Below are positions 54,854-63,983 of a DNA stretch of 64,000 nt, piece by piece. The DNA comes from Bdellovibrio bacteriovorus W (lineage in GTDB: Bacteria; Bdellovibrionota; Bdellovibrionia; Bdellovibrionales; Bdellovibrionaceae), in contig CP002190.1 of the NCBI GenBank assembly GCA_000525675.1, positions 1,798,001-1,862,000 on the forward strand. The letters run 5' to 3'. Position 1 is the first letter of the stretch. Every line of letters begins with the position of its first letter. The position numbers were made by a program, and so were the translations under genes. The notes below the pieces were generated by a model. It worked only from the letters and a program-made list of their open reading frames with translations. It did not search any database and was not told where the DNA came from.

Positions 54854-55580
54854 CTACTTCACGAGCAAAATTGTATTGCTCAAGAATCTTTTTAAAGCGA
54901 TGCCTCTGAGCTTTGCTAAATGAATTGAACACCAGATAAAGTTCTTTTTTTTCTATAATCCGCGGATTTATTTCAATATTCTTTTTATATTGGGGATAGA
55001 CCTCATTGAGGTAGTACTGAGCGACGCTATAGTCCATAAGTATTCCGTCCACGGCCCCTTCATTGAGTCGCTTCAAGGGAACGTCGTCATCTAAGAATTC
55101 TTCAATCATTATGAGCTTATCATCGGCTAACTTGTTAAACTCCCCTGTATTACCGTAACCACTTGTAACAGCAAACTTCTTGCCTTTTAAATCGGATAGC
55201 TTTTTCCATACAAGGGGTTTTTTACGGTTCTCTAAAAAGACCAGAGGCGAAGAAAAGAGCGGAGCCGAAAGTTCAAAGCCTTCAAGAAGCTCTTCTCTCC
55301 AAGCAGGATAATAACCGACAAAGTTTTGCTTATCTGCGACTTTGCGGGCCTTCACAAAGGGATAAAAAGCGTACTCTACCGTGATGTTTTCACTCTTAAG
55401 AACTTTGCGCAGCGCTGCTCCTGCAGCTCCATTTCCTGGGCACTTTGAACAGATAAAAGGCGGCCATTCCAGAGTCGCGATAAGCCATCGCTCCCCTTTT
55501 GCCTGTGCTTGGGGCGAAAGCAAGATAGAGAATAAAAGTAGAAATGCTAAAACGTACCGAGAGTTTTTTGGAGCTACCAT
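54834..55580 (-). CDS. periplasmic solute-binding protein (SBP_bac_3-like)
   Basis: 248-residue secreted protein with a signal peptide (LAFLLLFSILLSPQAQA). The mature part has the order of family 3 solute-binding proteins: WLIATLEWPPFICSK, GAALRKVLKSENITVEYAF, YYPAWREELLEGFELSAPLFSS, LKGKKFAVTSGYGNTGEF, GAVDGILMDYSVAQYYL. The usual amino-acid-binding Arg is not obvious. No permease genes are nearby, so it may be an orphan binding or signalling protein. An earlier start (TTG at 55610) lacks support. Confidence 0.8.
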   Translation of the reverse strand: MVAPKNSRYVLAFLLLFSILLSPQAQAKGERWLIATLEWPPFICSKCPGNGAAGAALRKVLKSENITVEYAFYPFVKARKVADKQNFVGYYPAWREELLEGFELSAPLFSSPLVFLENRKKPLVWKKLSDLKGKKFAVTSGYGNTGEFNKLADDKLIMIEEFLDDDVPLKRLNEGAVDGILMDYSVAQYYLNEVYPQYKKNIEINPRIIEKKELYLVFNSFSKAQRHRFKKILEQYNFAREVDDYFKK

Positions 55581-55794
55581 AATTAAAATTTTAAAGACTT
55601 TTACTGACAAGACAAGGATTTAGGATCGCATACCTTTTATGTAATCCTTCTGTCTCGACTAACTATTTCTAATTTACCTACCAATGCTTCCCTACAACAT
55701 CCACCCACTGTCTGTTTTTTTGACCATGTTAAACATTTTTCAAAAGATCACCGCTCCTTATATTTTCATCCGTCATTCGTGATAAAACCGCATT

Positions 55795-56265
55795 ATGAAA
55801 TCTCTGGCACTCCTTCTTATTCTTTTAACAAGCTCTCTGTCTGCAATGGCTGCAAAGCCCCTCTGCTATCAACAAGAGATTCACCCACACACCGGTAAAG
55901 TCTTTCAGTCCCAGCAAGAGTATGAAGGTTTCTTAGCCGATTGGAGTCGTCAAGAACCGCCTCCTGCCAATCCATTTTCTCTAATGAAGGCCTATGGAAT
56001 CTATAACCGTGAAAAGGCCGTCTCTCTAAGCCTTGGCAACGATAAAACAGCCCATTGTTATTTAGGCTGCCGCATCTCTATGGATGTGAATCTGAAGACC
56101 GCCATCTACGTTGGCTGGCTGAAAGAACAAAGAGATATTACAGATTGCAACCGTTCGTCTCGCTTTGAGACAGCCGACTACAATGCCACAGTCCATGGCG
56201 CCGAGATGGGAACTTCACTGCGATCCGCAGAAGAGTGCCAAAGAGCGTGCAAACAGACCTATTAA
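55795..56265 (+). CDS. small cysteine-containing secreted protein, unknown
   Basis: 156-residue protein with a signal peptide (LALLLILLTSSLSAMAA). The mature chain has six cysteines (PLCYQQ, AHCYLGCRI, TDCNRS, EECQRACKQ), probably three disulfides. Segments NDKTAHCYLGCRISMD and TADYNATVHGAEMG suggest an ordered domain, but no family was recognised. Monocistronic by position. Confidence 0.78.
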   Translation: MKSLALLLILLTSSLSAMAAKPLCYQQEIHPHTGKVFQSQQEYEGFLADWSRQEPPPANPFSLMKAYGIYNREKAVSLSLGNDKTAHCYLGCRISMDVNLKTAIYVGWLKEQRDITDCNRSSRFETADYNATVHGAEMGTSLRSAEECQRACKQTY

Positions 56266-56479
56266 AAAGCGCCCCTTTTTTTCAAAGGTACGCCAAAAAG
56301 TGGCACCTGTTATTTAACTAACTCTCAAATCTATTTATTTTGAATAGACCACCAAATAGTTGCGCACAGAACTTGTATTAAACCTCTTTAAGGATCTTCT
56401 CAAAACTTGGGAAGACCAGGATCTGTATTGCCTTAGAACACATTTAAGGCCCTCCAGATCTATATATATGGGGAATATA
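56266..56479 (+). promoter_or_regulatory. structured leader of the barrel-lipoprotein pair
   Basis: Just after the preceding stop, GGTACGCCA and TGGCACC can form a small bulged stem. Further on, GATCTTCTC (from about 56394) and GGGAAGACC can pair with one mismatch and one wobble around a short loop, then AGGATCT and AGATCT bracket the last 50 bases before the start. The frame of the next gene stays open through this region, but the ATG at 56480 with GGGGAA upstream is the credible start. Role of the folding is unknown. Confidence 0.35.
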
Positions 56480-57613
56480 ATGAAGTTGTGGTTCGCAATG
56501 GCTATTCTGACTCTTTCTCACCTAGGGCTTGCTCAAGCTCAAGAGTCTTCCGTTGTGACAAACGTCTCTGCAACTCGCCCCTCTGCAAAAAGGTTTTCTT
56601 CAGAGTGGCGCCTTAGCCTTGCGGGAAGAGATCTTCAAGACGAGCAAAGCCAAGCTAAAGTCGTTGATATGAGAGCGGAATTTAAGGCCAAGTACTTTCT
56701 GCACAACTCATTACTCTTAGATCTTCAACCTGCGGTTCGTCTACAAACTGGACAAACTCAATCCATTGACGGGGCGGATCGCCCAGAGAACAGACTGATT
56801 CTTAATCAAGCGGCAGCTCACTTTGCCCTCTTACCTCAAGTAAAACTCTCAGCGGGAGCTCTGAACCAGCGCCATGCCCATACGACACTATTGATGGACT
56901 CTATTGCATTCCCGGCGGCTCGCGCGGAAATTTTCACACGCCAAACGAATCTACGTGCTTCTATTTTAGGCGAGGTCGCAATCCCAACGACAACTTCTTT
57001 CAGTACGAATACGAAAGAACTTGAAGAAACTCCACAACTCTCTAGCGTGACAGCGAAACTGCAATGGCAAAAAGACCGTGATTTCTATTTTAAGTCACAC
57101 GTTGGAGTTTTTAAATTTACAAATCTTCCGTCTGCTGTTGCTAAAGAGTCTCGTCTATTAGGAAATGAAGTCGAAAAAATCTCCGATGCTCACTATCGCT
57201 TCCTCTATGAATACTCTGGCTATCAGGCAGGCCTTGAAACAAAAATCAAAATGTCTTGGTTAAAGTGGACGCTCGGCGCAGAGTTCGTGCAGAATCAAGA
57301 AGCTCCTGAAGAGTTTGGTAAAGCCTATCGTGGCTACACTAATATCGAACTTCCTTTAAGCAATGATAAAGAAATTCTCTTTGGTGGATCTTATTTTTCA
57401 GTCGCTCCAGAGGCGGCAGTGAGCTATTTCAATGCCGGCGGTTTTGAGACAAATCGCAATGGTTACTCTGCTGAAACAGCTCTTCATTTTAATAAAGAAG
57501 GTTTCAATATTGGGGTTCGCTATACAGAAGCTGAAGTGATGTTCAGCAATGCTATTCAATCCCGCGAAAGAATGTGGTTTATAAAGTTGGAGACGGCCTA
57601 TGCTGAAATTTAA
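56480..57613 (+). CDS. predicted outer-membrane beta-barrel protein
   Basis: 377-residue exported protein with a signal peptide ending GLAQAQ. Mature strands alternate as in barrels (RLSLAGRDLQDEQ, KAKYFLHNSLLLDLQPAVRLQ, WLKWTLGAEFVQNQ, MWFIKLETAYAEI). No family recognised. It overlaps the following giant lipoprotein gene by 14 bases, so the two are made together and likely act together at the outer membrane. Confidence 0.75.
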   Translation: MKLWFAMAILTLSHLGLAQAQESSVVTNVSATRPSAKRFSSEWRLSLAGRDLQDEQSQAKVVDMRAEFKAKYFLHNSLLLDLQPAVRLQTGQTQSIDGADRPENRLILNQAAAHFALLPQVKLSAGALNQRHAHTTLLMDSIAFPAARAEIFTRQTNLRASILGEVAIPTTTSFSTNTKELEETPQLSSVTAKLQWQKDRDFYFKSHVGVFKFTNLPSAVAKESRLLGNEVEKISDAHYRFLYEYSGYQAGLETKIKMSWLKWTLGAEFVQNQEAPEEFGKAYRGYTNIELPLSNDKEILFGGSYFSVAPEAAVSYFNAGGFETNRNGYSAETALHFNKEGFNIGVRYTEAEVMFSNAIQSRERMWFIKLETAYAEI

Positions 57614-60600
57614 TCCGCAGTCTCAAATTCTTTCTATCTTATTCCTGCCAATTCTGGTGCTTACTGGTTGTACGCTTCCGGAACCACAGGAGAAACCGTC
57701 CCTAGCAGTTGCTAATATTCAAAGAAATGCAAGTTTCACGGCTCAATCTATGGCCGATCGCTCAAAGGCCCTTGAGACTATCGCTGAAGGTAACTTTAAA
57801 CTTCCTTCTTCTAAAGTCTTTAACCTCCAAGCTTGTTTAAAAGATGTAGCCTATGATCGTCCGATCGTGGGTCATGATTTCTTAGTACGCACTGAAAACG
57901 GCAGTATTAAAACCACTTCCGATAAATTAGGTTGCATCACTTGGTCTGAAAAAATTCATTATAACTTTTTAGCAGAATCTCAATACATCCGCATTGAAAG
58001 AGAGATTCAAGGTTTAGGTTTACACAAAGGTGTTCAAGCCGTGGCCTTTGCGATCAACCCATGGTCTCACGGTGAAAACCTAGCTCCTGTTTTAAACCCA
58101 GAAGATGGTAATACAATTCCTCGCATGATCACCGAGAGCAAAACTGCAGGTCTTGCACTTCAGGGCCTGAGCGCCGATTCTCAACAAGTAAAACGCGGTC
58201 TTTGGGTTGATGACGGTCGCTTCTTCGTCACAGAACAGAAGATGACAACAGATGGCGTTTCATTGTTAGTGGAACTTCGCCCAAATCCATCTATTCAATT
58301 AACCAAAATGAATGGTGAAATGTTCTTGCGCCCTTTGACTTCAGGAAAGTTTAAAGCTCGCATGAAGCTCATCCACGTTTACCAATATAACAATCAAGAA
58401 ATCCGTCGCTTGTTAGCAGAGACTGCTGAGTTAAATATCAAAATGGAAAACGCAAGCTTGGCGATTAAAGCTCCCGTCCTTGTCCCAGCTCTGCCAACAC
58501 GTGGTCAAATTGTTCTAGGTCTAGAGTTAGAGCCTCAAGATGGCCCTGCCGGTCTTTCAAAATTTGAAGGTATCTATTTACTGGGAGACTATGACCAACT
58601 CAAAGGCGCATCTTTCTTAAAGCTCAATACAGTGGTTTCAGAAACTAAAGACTTTAAGCTCTCTAATTTCATCAATGCTCAACTTACCGAAACACACAAA
58701 AACAGTGAAACAGGCAGTGTCGACGAAGAAACTTATCAAAAACCAAAAGTTGAAGTGGCTCAACTAGAGTTCCGTTTTGTTCGCGTCGGTGAAGAATCAA
58801 CCAGCACTCGCCAAGTCGTGTATAACATTCGTGCCTGCGTTCGCAGTGGCTTAGATCAAAAGCTGACTCGTTCTCATTCATTCACAGTGACGAAGTTCAA
58901 ACAATCAGCAAATGACGAGTCTAAAACTGTAACGATCAAAACTGACAATAACTCTTGCCTGAACTGGGATGAAAGCATCACGTTTAAATACTTTGATTGC
59001 CAACGCTACCTCAAAGGTTTTGTAGAAATTCAAAACGAAAACCTTGGAATGAAAGAAAAATTAGAGATCATCGTCAATCCTTGGGAAGCCCAAGGGGTGC
59101 TCGCTCGTGATATGCGCTATGTGGATCGCACAGAGAAGTTGATCTTGAATTGCTCCAAAGAAGACCGTCCAAAAACACAACTATTAATGGATGGATTTAA
59201 CTACAATACAGTCTCTTACGACTACAGCATTGATCGCTATATGAATCTTCAAGTCACAAAAAAGATTCAAATGCGCATCGAACCACGCATTCTTATCTAC
59301 TCAAGCCTTTCAGGTGGCCGTGGTGATATTGAAAGACTTCGTGACGGTATCTACTTACTAAGAACAGCAGTTGTGCAAAATCGTGATTACGATACTCGCA
59401 ACACTTATGTTACATCTGCCGATCGCCTCGTGAACGTGATGAACGGTCAAGTCAACACTGAGATCACATATCAAGTGAGCGATCTTAAAGCTCTGGGCAA
59501 TCGCAACACGATGATTGTTGAGCTCTATCCAGTTCACGAAAACAAAGTCGAATTCCGCGATGGTCAAATTCTTGCCAAAGACAAGTCTTCAACGCTTGAA
59601 GACCTCATTGACAATGAAACGGGCCTAGAGACTCCTTCATACACTGGCCCTATCACACTGAATACAGACGAGGCTTCGCGTCCACTAAGAATTCTTGATG
59701 CTAGCTCTGTGACTCAGTTCTTCATTGATGGCAAAGGTCCTAATAACACGGCTGAGAAAAACATCATCCAAAGCATCGTTGATGCAGGAAAAAATGTTCG
59801 TCAGCAAGTTGCTAAAAACATTCATTCACAAACTCAAAAGAACTGGTTATCACAAACTCAAAACCTTGAGATCGTGAATCTAACAGAGCTGCAAGAAGAA
59901 AACTCTCTGACGCAAAAACTTACGGGCGAGTCTCGCTTAGCAAAACACTTACGTATACACAAGAGTGATCTAAAAGGTTTACTCAATGGATCTGAGCTAG
60001 CACCTGCAATGGCACAGAAGCTATGTGCCTTCTGGAGTAGCGACTATATGCCGACTCTTAAAAAAGAAAAAGGCGGCGGCCTTGCAAACATGTCTAACAC
60101 TCTTGGATTTGATTGCTACTCGGCTGTTCGCAAAAATCCATCAGCCTTCTTCCAATTTGAAAAGCAAACTCTAGTAAAAGATGTTGCAGGCTCTAGACTT
60201 TTAAAAGGTTTCAATCAGGGACTTACTGTGGGCAATAGCTTCTCACTGAGTTTCAATCACTCAACAACACAGTCACGTTCAGCCAGCGTGGGAGTTAAGG
60301 CCGGCCTCTCTAAGAAGTTCCTAGATCTTTTCTCAGTAGGGTTAGATGTAGGTTATACAATGTCATGGGCAACAGCGGATTCTCAAAGTGCTGGAAACTC
60401 AATGTCGGTTTCAAGTAACACGTCCATGGTTGTTCAACACAATATGTTCCAAGTCCGTTTGAAAAGATACGAACAGTGTGCAATCGTCAGACTCAACCCA
60501 AGTCTTTTCATCAAAGACTCAAAAACTTGGTTTGCTCGCAGAGATTACATCTCTACCCTTAACCATAGACTGACTGAAGATGAAAAAGCAGAAGTTGCCA

Positions 60601-60908
60601 CTCGCGGCCTGATGATCTGTGAAGGACAAGACCGTACTGAAGAAAAAGACGTTGTAGAAAACTACTACCTTGTCGTACAGGAATCGAGCTCAAGCCAATT
60701 CCAAGACAATGGTGATGCGCGCAATCGTAACTTCTTCGTTGCGCTACGCTCGAAGCAGGCCTTTGACCGTTTCGTTTTAGCGACCAAAGGAAGCCCGACA
60801 CCACAATCAGCCTCGAAGGCTGAAGACAATCAAGCAGAGACGACAAACAGAATGGAAGAACTCTTTAAGTTAGGTTCTCCAGCAACTCCGGGCATCTTTT
60901 TGAATTAA
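57600..60908 (+). CDS. giant lipoprotein with tandem domains and aerolysin-like C-terminal region
   Basis: 1102-residue predicted lipoprotein (lipobox VLTGC, Cys24). The N-terminal two thirds contain two related modules, starting near residues 74 and 407. Each opens with FNLQAC or YNIRAC, then H-F-V, a second Cys followed by W and E (GCITWSEKI, SCLNWDESI), and ends at NPW (residues 153-155 and about 492). The region about 870-965 is striking: Ser/Thr-rich alternating strands around VGVKAGLSKKF and SVGLDVGYTMSW, closing with FQVRLKRYEQCAIVRL. This resembles the pore-forming core of aerolysin/ETX-type proteins by pattern only. No global family recognised. Coupled to the upstream beta-barrel gene. 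Confidence 0.8.
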   Translation: MLKFNPQSQILSILFLPILVLTGCTLPEPQEKPSLAVANIQRNASFTAQSMADRSKALETIAEGNFKLPSSKVFNLQACLKDVAYDRPIVGHDFLVRTENGSIKTTSDKLGCITWSEKIHYNFLAESQYIRIEREIQGLGLHKGVQAVAFAINPWSHGENLAPVLNPEDGNTIPRMITESKTAGLALQGLSADSQQVKRGLWVDDGRFFVTEQKMTTDGVSLLVELRPNPSIQLTKMNGEMFLRPLTSGKFKARMKLIHVYQYNNQEIRRLLAETAELNIKMENASLAIKAPVLVPALPTRGQIVLGLELEPQDGPAGLSKFEGIYLLGDYDQLKGASFLKLNTVVSETKDFKLSNFINAQLTETHKNSETGSVDEETYQKPKVEVAQLEFRFVRVGEESTSTRQVVYNIRACVRSGLDQKLTRSHSFTVTKFKQSANDESKTVTIKTDNNSCLNWDESITFKYFDCQRYLKGFVEIQNENLGMKEKLEIIVNPWEAQGVLARDMRYVDRTEKLILNCSKEDRPKTQLLMDGFNYNTVSYDYSIDRYMNLQVTKKIQMRIEPRILIYSSLSGGRGDIERLRDGIYLLRTAVVQNRDYDTRNTYVTSADRLVNVMNGQVNTEITYQVSDLKALGNRNTMIVELYPVHENKVEFRDGQILAKDKSSTLEDLIDNETGLETPSYTGPITLNTDEASRPLRILDASSVTQFFIDGKGPNNTAEKNIIQSIVDAGKNVRQQVAKNIHSQTQKNWLSQTQNLEIVNLTELQEENSLTQKLTGESRLAKHLRIHKSDLKGLLNGSELAPAMAQKLCAFWSSDYMPTLKKEKGGGLANMSNTLGFDCYSAVRKNPSAFFQFEKQTLVKDVAGSRLLKGFNQGLTVGNSFSLSFNHSTTQSRSASVGVKAGLSKKFLDLFSVGLDVGYTMSWATADSQSAGNSMSVSSNTSMVVQHNMFQVRLKRYEQCAIVRLNPSLFIKDSKTWFARRDYISTLNHRLTEDEKAEVATRGLMICEGQDRTEEKDVVENYYLVVQESSSSQFQDNGDARNRNFFVALRSKQAFDRFVLATKGSPTPQSASKAEDNQAETTNRMEELFKLGSPATPGIFLN

Positions 60909-60918
60909 TTCTTAATTC
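60902..60918. other. convergent stop overlap with small palindrome
   Basis: The giant lipoprotein and BtuF-like genes overlap tail to tail by four bases. GAATTAA and TTAATTC form an inverted repeat across the stops with spacer TTC. AT-rich, hence a weak hairpin. Confidence 0.4.
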
Positions 60919-61648
60919 CAAGGTGCTTGGCTAAAAATTCAAGGCTTCTCACCCCAAACCACGAAAAGCACTCCCCATCAACAACAGCACCTTCAAGACC
61001 GAGCTCGCGAAGGTCTTTGATCTTTTTATGAAACGGAAAAGGCTCTGAAGAAAAAAGTAAAAAGCAATCTTGGATTTCTTCAAGCTCCATCACTGGATAC
61101 TTCTCACCTTCATGCAGATCTTTGACCTCTGCTCCGAGTTTTTTTAAGACGGAACCGATATAGGTTTGCGCTCCGACGCCCATCCAAGGATTCTTCCAAA
61201 TCAAGTAAGCCACTTTCTGAAAATCCTGAGTCGGCGCCTTCACCCAATCTAAGAAGCCAGGAATCCTTTTAGGGTCCCACTTCATCGGGGGATGGGACAC
61301 GACTTCGGAACACAGACTTGCAAGCTCTGCTAAATAGGGATTGTTGAACTTCTCGGAAAGAATACGGAGTTCTCTTTCTAGTCCCTCTAAAGAATCCACA
61401 TGAGTTGCTAAATAAGGAAATGGGCAATCTTCTGCCATTTCGAGAGGGTTTTCTTCTTTATCCAAAAGTACTAAATCTGGCTTTAGATCCCCAATCAGGG
61501 CCCAGTCAGCCTCTTTGGTTCCGCCAACTACGGGTATGCGCGTAATACTTTGCGGAGGATGAACACAAAATCTTGTCCTTCCGACCACATCTATGCCAGC
61601 CCGCAACAGAGTCTCTGTCCATGAGGGTACCATACTCACAACGCGCAT
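60905..61648 (-). CDS. BtuF-like helical-backbone metal receptor protein
   Basis: 247-residue protein of the periplasmic-binding-protein-2 (BtuF/FhuD) superfamily: VVSMVPSWTETLLRAGIDVVGRT, VGGTKEADWALIGDLKPDLVLLD, then a C-terminal lobe with NPWMGVGAQTYIGSVLKKLGAE. It has no signal peptide from the start at 61648, which is fixed by GGAGGA ahead of the ATG, so it appears cytoplasmic, unlike true BtuF. No transporter genes lie near. Ligand (corrinoid, heme or other) unknown. Confidence 0.82.
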   Translation of the reverse strand: MRVVSMVPSWTETLLRAGIDVVGRTRFCVHPPQSITRIPVVGGTKEADWALIGDLKPDLVLLDKEENPLEMAEDCPFPYLATHVDSLEGLERELRILSEKFNNPYLAELASLCSEVVSHPPMKWDPKRIPGFLDWVKAPTQDFQKVAYLIWKNPWMGVGAQTYIGSVLKKLGAEVKDLHEGEKYPVMELEEIQDCFLLFSSEPFPFHKKIKDLRELGLEGAVVDGECFSWFGVRSLEFLAKHLGIKN

Positions 61649-61781
61649 CTTTTTCCTCCGATGAAACATCATTACCCACTGAGCCAATTGATGTCAAAAC
61701 TTGACCGTGTGAATCCATCGACAGAGTATGAAAACCTTCAAACAACACCTGTTGTTTCTTGAGAATTTGAAAGGTTTTAAA

Positions 61782-63074
61782 ATGACAAAGTTTTTTCCTC
61801 TTCGCGAAAAGCCAGCTCCAAGCCCTTATAAAAAAGGCGACGTCTTAGTTCTGTTCGGCGAACTTTTTAGCCGCGGTTACGCAAATGGCCTTGTTGAAGA
61901 AGCCGAGCGTATCGGAATGACAATTGTCAGAGCGACAGTGGGTCGTCGTGAAAAAGATGGCAACCTGCGCGCCCTTAACGCTGAAGAGACAGCTTCCATT
62001 CCTCAACCTTTTATCAATATTCCGCTAGAAGCGGGTTTTGATATGGAACCTGCAAAAAATGGAGTGACTCCTTGTGACCAACTTAAAGACCTCAAAATGT
62101 CTGACTGGGATCAAGCAAAGCTTGATTGGCAAGCCATTGATGAGTCACAGGCAAGCGGAGTTGCACGCTTCCGCAAAAACACAGAAGCGTTTTTAAAAGA
62201 ACTAGAGCAGCATATTCCAGCAGGGGCCAACGTTTTATTCGCCCACTTAATGGCTGGTGGCGTACCTCGCACAAAAATTATTATGCCGCTTTTAAACCGC
62301 GCTTTTAAAGGCACCGGTGATCGCCACATCCCTACACAGAGCCTACTTGATTCTGAAATTGGTCAGTTCTGTCTTCGTAACTTCAACGAAGTCACAGCAG
62401 AAACTTTCAACCACCTTCTAGATCTTTCAACACCACTTCGTAAAAAGCTAGAAAGCCAAGGGAGCCACGTTTCTTACACAGCATACGGTTACCATGGAAC
62501 TGAAGTTCTTATTAACGGTGATTATAAGTGGCAAACTTACACTTGCTACTTCCAAGGCTGGGCAAAGATGGCTCTAGAAAAAGTATCCGAGAACTTCTCT
62601 GCAAAAGGCGTGAATACTTGTGTTTATAACTGCCCTGAGATCTTAACGAACTCTAGCTCCGTATTCCAAGGGGTTGAAATGTCGCTTTACCCTCTGCTTG
62701 AGGCATTAACTAAAGATGCTCCTCATAAAGAAAAAGCTCAGACTATTTTAAATCAATGTAAAGAACTTCTAAAAGATGAAGTTACGTTTGATGAGATCAA
62801 AACATTCATCAATGCGTACCTTACAAACCCACTGACTCTTGAGTTTACAAGCTATGAAAAATGGCCTCAACATTCTCGTAAAGATCAGATGGAATACATG
62901 CTTGGCAGTTCAGATCATTTGTTTGAAATGCATAAGGATTCAAAAAATCTTATCACTGCAGTTTTAAGTGAAGTTGTTTTCAACTCTTGCGGTTACATCA
63001 TGCTTCATGACTCTTGGTCTCCAAAGGCTCCAGCTGCTTGGATCGGGCACGACATCGTTGCCCGCTGTGTATAA
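61782..63074 (+). CDS. FabMG-like protein (putative enoyl-ACP reductase family)
   Basis: 430-residue cytoplasmic protein. The opening FFPLREKPAPSPYKKGDVLVLFGELFSRGYANGLVEEAERIGMTIV has a Rossmann-like nucleotide-binding pattern (LVLFGELFSRGYANGL), followed by HLMAGGVPRTKIIMPLLNRAFKG and YHGTEVLINGDYKWQTYTCYFQGWAK. I associate this protein type with the annotation FabMG (enoyl-ACP reductase), from memory only. The ATG at 61782 has GAAAGG upstream. The next gene starts within its stop codon, so the two act in one unit. Confidence 0.65.
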   Translation: MTKFFPLREKPAPSPYKKGDVLVLFGELFSRGYANGLVEEAERIGMTIVRATVGRREKDGNLRALNAEETASIPQPFINIPLEAGFDMEPAKNGVTPCDQLKDLKMSDWDQAKLDWQAIDESQASGVARFRKNTEAFLKELEQHIPAGANVLFAHLMAGGVPRTKIIMPLLNRAFKGTGDRHIPTQSLLDSEIGQFCLRNFNEVTAETFNHLLDLSTPLRKKLESQGSHVSYTAYGYHGTEVLINGDYKWQTYTCYFQGWAKMALEKVSENFSAKGVNTCVYNCPEILTNSSSVFQGVEMSLYPLLEALTKDAPHKEKAQTILNQCKELLKDEVTFDEIKTFINAYLTNPLTLEFTSYEKWPQHSRKDQMEYMLGSSDHLFEMHKDSKNLITAVLSEVVFNSCGYIMLHDSWSPKAPAAWIGHDIVARCV

Positions 63075-63916
63075 TGTCCCTTCAGGCGGGAAAGAGCTGG
63101 GAATTTGATAAACTCAAATTCCACGGCCTTTCCCTCTCGGGAATTCGTACGGCCATCTCGATGCCAGAATTTTCTCTGAGCTTTGATGTTGCTCAAGGAT
63201 TCCCGTACCTTCTAAATCTTAAGCACTTCTTTTTATCCCACGGCCATTTAGATCATGCTGCCGGAGTGCCTTATATTATTTCCCAAAAGGCGATGACCTC
63301 ACAGGCTCCGGGCAATTTCTATATGCCGGAAAGTCTTGTTGAGCCGTTAGATCGCATTATGAAGATTTGGCAAGAGATTGAAAAGCATGAGTATCAATAC
63401 AACTTCATCGCCACTCGCCCTGATGACGAAATTCAATTAAACGCCAATCACTATCTCAAAGCCTTTCCAACGAAACATCGTGTGGACTCTTTGGGCTACA
63501 CTCTTTTTGAAAAGAATCGCAAACTCAAAAAAGAATATAGCCACTTAAATCAAGATCAGATCATTGATCTCCGCCGTCAAAACATTGATGTGCAAGAGTG
63601 GATTCATACTCCCCTAGTCAGCTTTACGGGTGATACTGAAATTGATTTTTTAGACTCTCGACCGTGGATTAAAAAATCTAAGATTCTCATCCTAGAAGCA
63701 ACTTACTTAGATGAGAGAAAGTCGATTGAGCAAGCCAAGCATTGGGGCCATACCCATCTAGATGAGGTCATACCACGACTAGATGATATTGAAAGTGAAC
63801 AGATTGTTCTCATTCATGTTTCGAGCCGCTATTCCGATCGCGATATTCAAAAAATCATTCAAGAAAAAATTCCTGTAAAGCACCGTCCTCGCATTGCCGT
63901 TTTCCCAGGGCGATGA
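63074..63916 (+). CDS. RNase Z-like metallo-beta-lactamase fold hydrolase
   Basis: 280-residue MBL-fold protein. Metal ligands are visible in FFLSHGHLDHAAGVPYII (motif SHGHLDH, residues 55-61), and further ones in the segment VSFTGDTEIDFL and near ALPTKHRVDS-like FPTKHRVDSLGY. The layout resembles ribonuclease Z and its relatives, though the closest housekeeping tRNase Z is usually longer. The ATG overlaps the preceding stop (TAATG), so it is translated with the FabMG-like gene. Its substrate could be RNA or a small molecule. Confidence 0.82.
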   Translation: MSLQAGKSWEFDKLKFHGLSLSGIRTAISMPEFSLSFDVAQGFPYLLNLKHFFLSHGHLDHAAGVPYIISQKAMTSQAPGNFYMPESLVEPLDRIMKIWQEIEKHEYQYNFIATRPDDEIQLNANHYLKAFPTKHRVDSLGYTLFEKNRKLKKEYSHLNQDQIIDLRRQNIDVQEWIHTPLVSFTGDTEIDFLDSRPWIKKSKILILEATYLDERKSIEQAKHWGHTHLDEVIPRLDDIESEQIVLIHVSSRYSDRDIQKIIQEKIPVKHRPRIAVFPGR

Positions 63917-63956
63917 TTTTTTTTCGCTGCCCCAATAAGACTCTGATTCCAAAAAA

Positions 63957-63983
63957 AAAGATGGCCTCTATGGGCCATCTTTA
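63957..63983 (+). terminator. intrinsic terminator
   Basis: AAAGATGGCC and GGCCATCTTT pair around a 6-base loop, with an A-run before. It lies 40 bases after the hydrolase gene. The T-run on the plus strand is short, so it may serve mainly as a bidirectional hairpin. Confidence 0.7.
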
